A DNA stretch of 11,914 nt, taken from the NCBI GenBank assembly GCA_040002435.1, contig JBDUEM010000245.1, forward strand, positions 1-11,914. Reading direction: 5' to 3'. The translations under genes were made by a program, and so were the position numbers. Source of the stretch: JANXXV01 sp040002435. GTDB taxonomy: Bacteria; Acidobacteriota; Terriglobia; Bryobacterales; Bryobacteraceae. The notes under the pieces are model-generated. The model had not been told where the DNA came from, made no database searches, and saw only the letters and a list, made by a program, of their open reading frames with translations. Positions 8,300 to 11,914 of the stretch are shown here, piece after piece. Position 1 is the first letter of the stretch; each line of letters starts with the position of its first letter.

Positions 8300-11200
8300 T
8301 TAGAAGTTGAACTTTGCTCCCAACTGGATCACGCGAGTCGTGATGCCGGATACTCCGCCGCCCACTTTGCCAAACGTGGTTGCCTTATTGCGGAGGTTCA
8401 AGTCCAAGGTGCCGGGGTCCGGATTGAAGTTGTTAAACAGGTTGAAGACCTCGGTCCGGAATTCGAATTGCTTCGACTCCCTGATGCGAATGGCCTTGTG
8501 TATCGAGAAGTCCACTACGGCGATGCCGGGCAGACGAACAGCGTCGGTGCGCGGGGCGGTACCGAAGCGGCCGTTGGGCGGCGCGGCGAACGCATCGGTG
8601 TTAAACCATCTTTGCCAGGTGCGTTGATCACCGGGAAGGTTCGGTTCCTGTCCAGCGACCACGTCCGGACGTGAGCCGATGCCGGTGCCGGTCGTATCAA
8701 CGCCATACCCGATAGGCGCTGGGAAGCCACCCTGGAACGTCATGATGGTGGAAGCCTGCCAGCCATCCAGCACGTACTTCGCTACGCCGTGTAGGTTGTG
8801 TGCAAACGGAATGTCGTAGAGCACCGTTTGCACGAACCGGTGGCGGAGGTCAAAGCCGGATACTGAGCGCTCGCCCCGGAGGTTGAAGTAATCCTGCGGA
8901 GAGCCGATGAAGTTCCCGCCGCCCACCTGACCACCGATGTCAGAGGGTCCGGAAATGGACTTCGCGTACGTATAGGCAGTGAGGAACGTCAAACCTGCCG
9001 ACAGCCGGCGTTCCACTTTGACCTGCAGGGAGTGATAGATCGAGTTTCCGATCGACTTGTCACCTGTCACGGCCCTAAGATAGTTCTGATTCGGCCGTCT
9101 CGCATTGAGCGAGGGCAAACCAGGCGTCGCCGGGTTCACCACTTGCAAGGGGCGGTTCAGATCACCGAAGGTAACAACCAGGTCTGTGCCCTTCGAACCG
9201 ACGTAGCCGACATCGAGAATCACGTTGGCTGGAAGCTTGCGTTGGATGTTGAAGTTCCACTGCTGAATGTAGCTGTCCTTCATGTTCTGATCGTTGCTGA
9301 CCGCGAAGGGCAATCCCGCGGACGTCTGCGACGACGGGAACGGATTGCTGAAGAAGACATTCGGCGCTCCAACGATGTTGCCGTTGATGGTGGCGCCCGC
9401 CGTTGCCTGCGCACCTTCCGCCATGGCGAAAATTGCGTTGGAGATCTGCGGGGTGTAGTAGATGCCGTAGCCGCCGCGCACCACGGTTTCCCCACCGAAG
9501 GCGGGGCGGTAGGCGAAGCCGAAGCGGGGGCCGAAGTTGTTGCGGTCCGGCGCCATCAGCTCGCGGCCATACTTGGAAGTCTTGGTCGTCACCGTATCCG
9601 CGATCACGAAGCCGTTCAATTCGATGTTCACGAACTTATCGTCTTTCTGCTTGTAGCGCTGGAAATAGTCGTAGCGCAGGCCAAGGGTCATGGTGAGCCG
9701 GGGGGTAATCTTCCATTCGTCGTTCACCGAGACGGCGGTCCAGTAGTTATAAAGGTCCGTGCTGGTGCGGGTGGGATTGATATTGTCACTGCGGATGTAC
9801 CCTAGCAGGAAATCGGCGGCCGCCGAGCCGGTGTAGGTTCCGTCAAAGGTGAACGCTCCACGAGGAGCTCTTGCCTGACCGAAGGTCACACCGCGGCGGT
9901 CCAGTTCCGCGCCAAACCGCAGGTAGTGTTTGCCCTTTTGCCAGGACAACGTATCGGTAAACGGTGCAATAGAGTTCGACCGGACGCGTGGGCCAATCTG
10001 CCGCTGCAGATTGTACATATCGTAGCTGCCATCAGCGCCGCTGACGGAGATGGACGGTGGGCCGTACTCTTCCGGAAGCCGTGAAACCAGGGGAAGCCCC
10101 ATCTTGCCGACGACATCGAATGCCGCGTCGTTGGTGGTGCCGAACACTTCCCCTTCGTTGAAGCGATGCCAGCCGCCGCGAGCTTCGTTCACGATACTGG
10201 GGCTGATGGTGCGCGTCCAGGAGATGGAGACGTTCTGCGTGCGGCCAAGGTTATTACGTTCATCATGGCCCCATATCGGGGTCTGTGCTTCGTAGGTGTC
10301 ATTGAACACGTAGCGGCCGGCAAACTGGTCTTTGGTTCCCAGGACCTGGTCGCCGCGTCCCGTAAAGTTCTTCTGCCGGGAGACGGCGCTCTGCGCCGTG
10401 GTCACGTAGTTGAAGAGACCGTTGCTGGTGTTCGGCATGGGTTCGAATTGCAGAAACGCCTGCGTCTGCGGGCTGAGGAAGGACTTCGGAATCACATTTC
10501 CGACGATGCCGATGTTGAGGGGGTCCTTCAAAACGATGGGGGTCTTGAGGTTGAGGAGCGAGCTGAAATCGCCGTTGCGCTGCGCGACCGTGGGTACGAT
10601 CTTGTATTGAGGCGAAGCACCCTGGGCGGCATATCCCGACTCCCAATTGAAGAAGAAAAACGTCTTGTTCTTACCGTTATAGAGTTTGGGAAGAACTACC
10701 GGGCCGCCAACGTTGGCGCCGAACTGATTGCGGTTCAAGCGCGGGGAGGTGACGCTCTTGCCGGCAATGGCATCATAGCTTTGCGTCAGTTGATCGTTGC
10801 GGTTGAACTCCCATAACGTGCCATGAAGGGAGTTGGTGCCGCTCTTGGTCAGCATGTTGATCTGGCCGCCGGGAGCGCCGCCGTAGTCGGCGGAGTAGGT
10901 GCTGGTCTGTACTTTGAATTCGGAAAGCGAGTCTACCGAGGGCGAGAAGCTATAAGTCATCGCATCGTAGTCCATGACTTCGATGCCGTCGAGGTAAAAG
11001 CGATTGGCGGTATCGCGGGAACCATTGGCGGAAGCGGCGGTAGAGCCGTATGCGGAGTCGGTCTGTCCGACCGAACCACGCCCACGGCGCACGGTAATGG
11101 AACCGGGCGTTCCAGCCTGCACGCCGGGAATCAACTGCGCCAGTTGGATGAAGTTGCGTCCGTTCAAGGGCAGGTCCACGATCTTGCCGGAATCGATTAC

Positions 11201-11638
11201 CGTTCCCACACTGGCGTTCTCCGTCTGCAGCAGGTTGGCCGTGGCGCTGACGTTGACGGTCTCGGCCACATTACCTATCTGCATAATGATGGCGAGGCGG
11301 GCGGACTGCTCAACTTGCAGGGTCACATTGTCGTATTGCTGAACCTGGAAGCCTTCCTTGGTTGCCGTCACTTTATAATTGCCGGCGGGAAGGTTGGGAA
11401 TGGAGTAGTAGCCGGCCTGATCGGTTTGGGTTTCGCGCTCCGCATTGGTTGCGAGATTCATCACCTTGACGCGAACCCCGGGGATAGATCCGCCGCTGGC
11501 GTCACCAACTGTCCCCAGCAACGTGGCGGACGTCTGTTGGGCTGAAAGCGGCATCTGGGTGATGGCAAACAATGCCAGCCCGATAAATAGACTAAGAGAC
11601 CTGACCTTAGTGCCTAGCGCACTAAAAAACACACACAT
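8300..11638 (-). CDS. Oar-like TonB-dependent receptor with carboxypeptidase-regulatory-like domain
   Basis: This is a 1112-residue outer-membrane protein. Residues 1-33 are a signal peptide ending LSA|QQ. Residues 36-120 form a CarboxypepD_reg-like beta-sandwich (LLGTVGDASGGSIPGVRVKVMN, YYSIPNLPAGNYKVTATKEGF). The plug domain follows, with IVDLPLNGRNFIQLAQLIPGV at 153-173, a hallmark of the Acidobacteriota Oar-type receptors. The rest is a long beta-barrel rich in aromatic and glycine residues, and the last residues (VIQLGAKFNF) end in the terminal phenylalanine used for barrel insertion. GGAGG (opposite 11643-11647) lies four bases before the ATG. Such receptors import large or scarce substrates using TonB/ExbBD energy; no SusD-like partner lies in the window. 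It converges on the hydrolase/propeller pair. Several long antisense open frames lie inside it and are not genes. Confidence 0.95.
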   Translation of the reverse strand: MCVFFSALGTKVRSLSLFIGLALFAITQMPLSAQQTSATLLGTVGDASGGSIPGVRVKVMNLATNAERETQTDQAGYYSIPNLPAGNYKVTATKEGFQVQQYDNVTLQVEQSARLAIIMQIGNVAETVNVSATANLLQTENASVGTVIDSGKIVDLPLNGRNFIQLAQLIPGVQAGTPGSITVRRGRGSVGQTDSAYGSTAASANGSRDTANRFYLDGIEVMDYDAMTYSFSPSVDSLSEFKVQTSTYSADYGGAPGGQINMLTKSGTNSLHGTLWEFNRNDQLTQSYDAIAGKSVTSPRLNRNQFGANVGGPVVLPKLYNGKNKTFFFFNWESGYAAQGASPQYKIVPTVAQRNGDFSSLLNLKTPIVLKDPLNIGIVGNVIPKSFLSPQTQAFLQFEPMPNTSNGLFNYVTTAQSAVSRQKNFTGRGDQVLGTKDQFAGRYVFNDTYEAQTPIWGHDERNNLGRTQNVSISWTRTISPSIVNEARGGWHRFNEGEVFGTTNDAAFDVVGKMGLPLVSRLPEEYGPPSISVSGADGSYDMYNLQRQIGPRVRSNSIAPFTDTLSWQKGKHYLRFGAELDRRGVTFGQARAPRGAFTFDGTYTGSAAADFLLGYIRSDNINPTRTSTDLYNYWTAVSVNDEWKITPRLTMTLGLRYDYFQRYKQKDDKFVNIELNGFVIADTVTTKTSKYGRELMAPDRNNFGPRFGFAYRPAFGGETVVRGGYGIYYTPQISNAIFAMAEGAQATAGATINGNIVGAPNVFFSNPFPSSQTSAGLPFAVSNDQNMKDSYIQQWNFNIQRKLPANVILDVGYVGSKGTDLVVTFGDLNRPLQVVNPATPGLPSLNARRPNQNYLRAVTGDKSIGNSIYHSLQVKVERRLSAGLTFLTAYTYAKSISGPSDIGGQVGGGNFIGSPQDYFNLRGERSVSGFDLRHRFVQTVLYDIPFAHNLHGVAKYVLDGWQASTIMTFQGGFPAPIGYGVDTTGTGIGSRPDVVAGQEPNLPGDQRTWQRWFNTDAFAAPPNGRFGTAPRTDAVRLPGIAVVDFSIHKAIRIRESKQFEFRTEVFNLFNNFNPDPGTLDLNLRNKATTFGKVGGGVSGITTRVIQLGAKFNF

Positions 11639-11642
11639 GGTG

Positions 11643-11649
11643 CCTCCCT
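11643..11649 (-). promoter_or_regulatory. Ribosome binding site of the TonB-dependent receptor
   Basis: Read on the minus strand, AGGGAGG lies four bases before the ATG at 11638. The spacing is slightly short, but the match is strong and the start is in phase with the signal peptide, which supports this start codon. Confidence 0.6.
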
Positions 11650-11712
11650 GAAGACTAACTGAAAATTGCCTTTACCTATAAACTTAGGCCACAATATGCC
11701 GCTTTGCAAGAC

Positions 11713-11747
11713 ATTTCAACCGTATTCCTGAAATTAAGTTCAATACG
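11713..11747. repeat. Overlapping inverted repeats upstream of the TonB receptor gene
   Basis: ATTTCA (11713-11718) and TGAAAT (11729-11734) are perfect complements with a 10-base spacer. CGTATT (11721-11726) and AATACG (11742-11747) are perfect complements with a 15-base spacer. The half-sites interleave in the A+T-rich region about 75-110 bases before the receptor start. This could be an operator for a dimeric regulator, or chance in A+T-rich DNA. Confidence 0.3.
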
Positions 11748-11785
11748 AAACTAGGGTTACAGTTTTCGTCCTTTTGCGGAGCGCT

Positions 11786-11794
11786 TGCTAGAAT
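11786..11794 (+). promoter_or_regulatory. Candidate extended -10 promoter for ychF
   Basis: TGCTAGAAT matches the extended -10 pattern TGnTAnnnT, with five of six bases of TATAAT in the hexamer. It lies about 55 bases before the ychF start. No good -35 box is seen at 16-18 bases upstream, which extended -10 promoters tolerate. Confidence 0.4.
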
Positions 11795-11849
11795 GGCTGC
11801 AGGCATCCGCTTCGCGCCATTTCTCTTTTCAAAGGTTTTCTCACTTCAC

Positions 11850-11914
11850 ATGCTTTGTGCTGGAATTGTTGGTTTGCCCAACGTGGGCAAGAGTACGCTC
11901 TTTAATGCCGTGAC
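11850..11914 (+). CDS. ychF: 5' end of YchF/OLA1-family ATPase, cut by right window edge
   Basis: Only 21 full codons are present, but they read MLCAGIVGLPNVGKSTLFNA and continue VT, almost identical to the start of YchF (Obg-like ATPase) proteins. The P-loop GLPNVGKS (residues 8-15) with T16 is the G1 nucleotide-binding motif of this TRAFAC GTPase-class subfamily. YchF binds ribosomes, prefers ATP over GTP and is linked to stress and redox responses; the residues that set nucleotide choice lie beyond the window. Full proteins are about 360 residues. The start fits family N-termini, which place the P-loop glycine about eight to ten residues in. AAAGG at 11831-11835 is a distant, weak ribosome binding site. 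This housekeeping gene supports a chromosomal location. Confidence 0.9.
   Translation, partial: MLCAGIVGLPNVGKSTLFNAV

Larger units (their letters stand above)
11639..11849. promoter_or_regulatory. A+T-rich divergent promoter region between TonB receptor and ychF
   Basis: These 211 bases hold no gene and are visibly richer in A+T than the flanking genes. They must carry the receptor promoter (minus strand) and the ychF promoter (plus strand). No full sigma-70 promoter with both boxes is clear for the receptor. An inverted-repeat cluster at 11713-11747 lies upstream of the receptor, where an operator could sit. Confidence 0.55.

Noticed and set aside
9032..11545. Three long plus-strand open frames (9032-9805, 10166-10816, 10823-11545) antisense to the TonB receptor
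   Set aside because: They are V/A/G/R-rich mirrors of receptor codon bias, without ribosome binding sites or motifs, and the receptor reading is continuous and diagnostic.

Overview
The window looks like chromosomal DNA from an Acidobacteriota bacterium, most likely of the Solibacter/Bryobacter type. This is an inference from gene content. The window holds a PSCyt1/PSCyt2/PSD1 (DUF1549/DUF1553) secreted cytochrome-like protein, a very long Oar-type TonB-dependent receptor with an N-terminal carboxypeptidase-regulatory-like domain, a secreted alpha/beta hydrolase with an FN3 tail, and a TolB-like propeller protein, all in G+C-rich sequence. No tRNA, rRNA, CRISPR array, transposase or phage gene is visible, and coding density is high, with no gene-free stretch over about 210 bases.

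Layout. (1) Bases 1-2822, minus strand: almost all of a large exported DUF1549/DUF1553 protein with three CxxCH haem-binding motifs; its last residues lie beyond the left edge. (2) Bases 2990-5488, plus strand, divergent from it: three closely spaced genes. They are a B12-binding-type radical SAM protein starting at GTG, a cold-shock-like OB-fold protein with an unrecognised C-terminal domain, and a 97-residue GIY-YIG protein. (3) Bases 5530-8270, plus strand: a secreted alpha/beta hydrolase with an FN3 domain, then a TolB/PD40 propeller protein. The two overlap by four bases (ATGA), so they are probably translationally coupled. (4) Bases 8300-11638, minus strand, convergent with the pair: the TonB-dependent receptor. 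(5) Bases 11639-11849: an A+T-rich divergent promoter region. (6) Bases 11850-11914, plus strand: the first 21 codons of the ATPase gene ychF.

How the genes may work together. The hydrolase, the propeller protein and the receptor all carry export signals. They fit a cell-envelope set for processing and taking up an organic substrate, though the substrate cannot be read from the sequence. The radical SAM, cold-shock-like and GIY-YIG genes have tight spacing and good ribosome binding sites, consistent with one operon. Two of the three products belong to nucleic-acid-interacting folds, which makes this the least explained and most interesting part of the window. No established defence, CRISPR or mobile system is seen.
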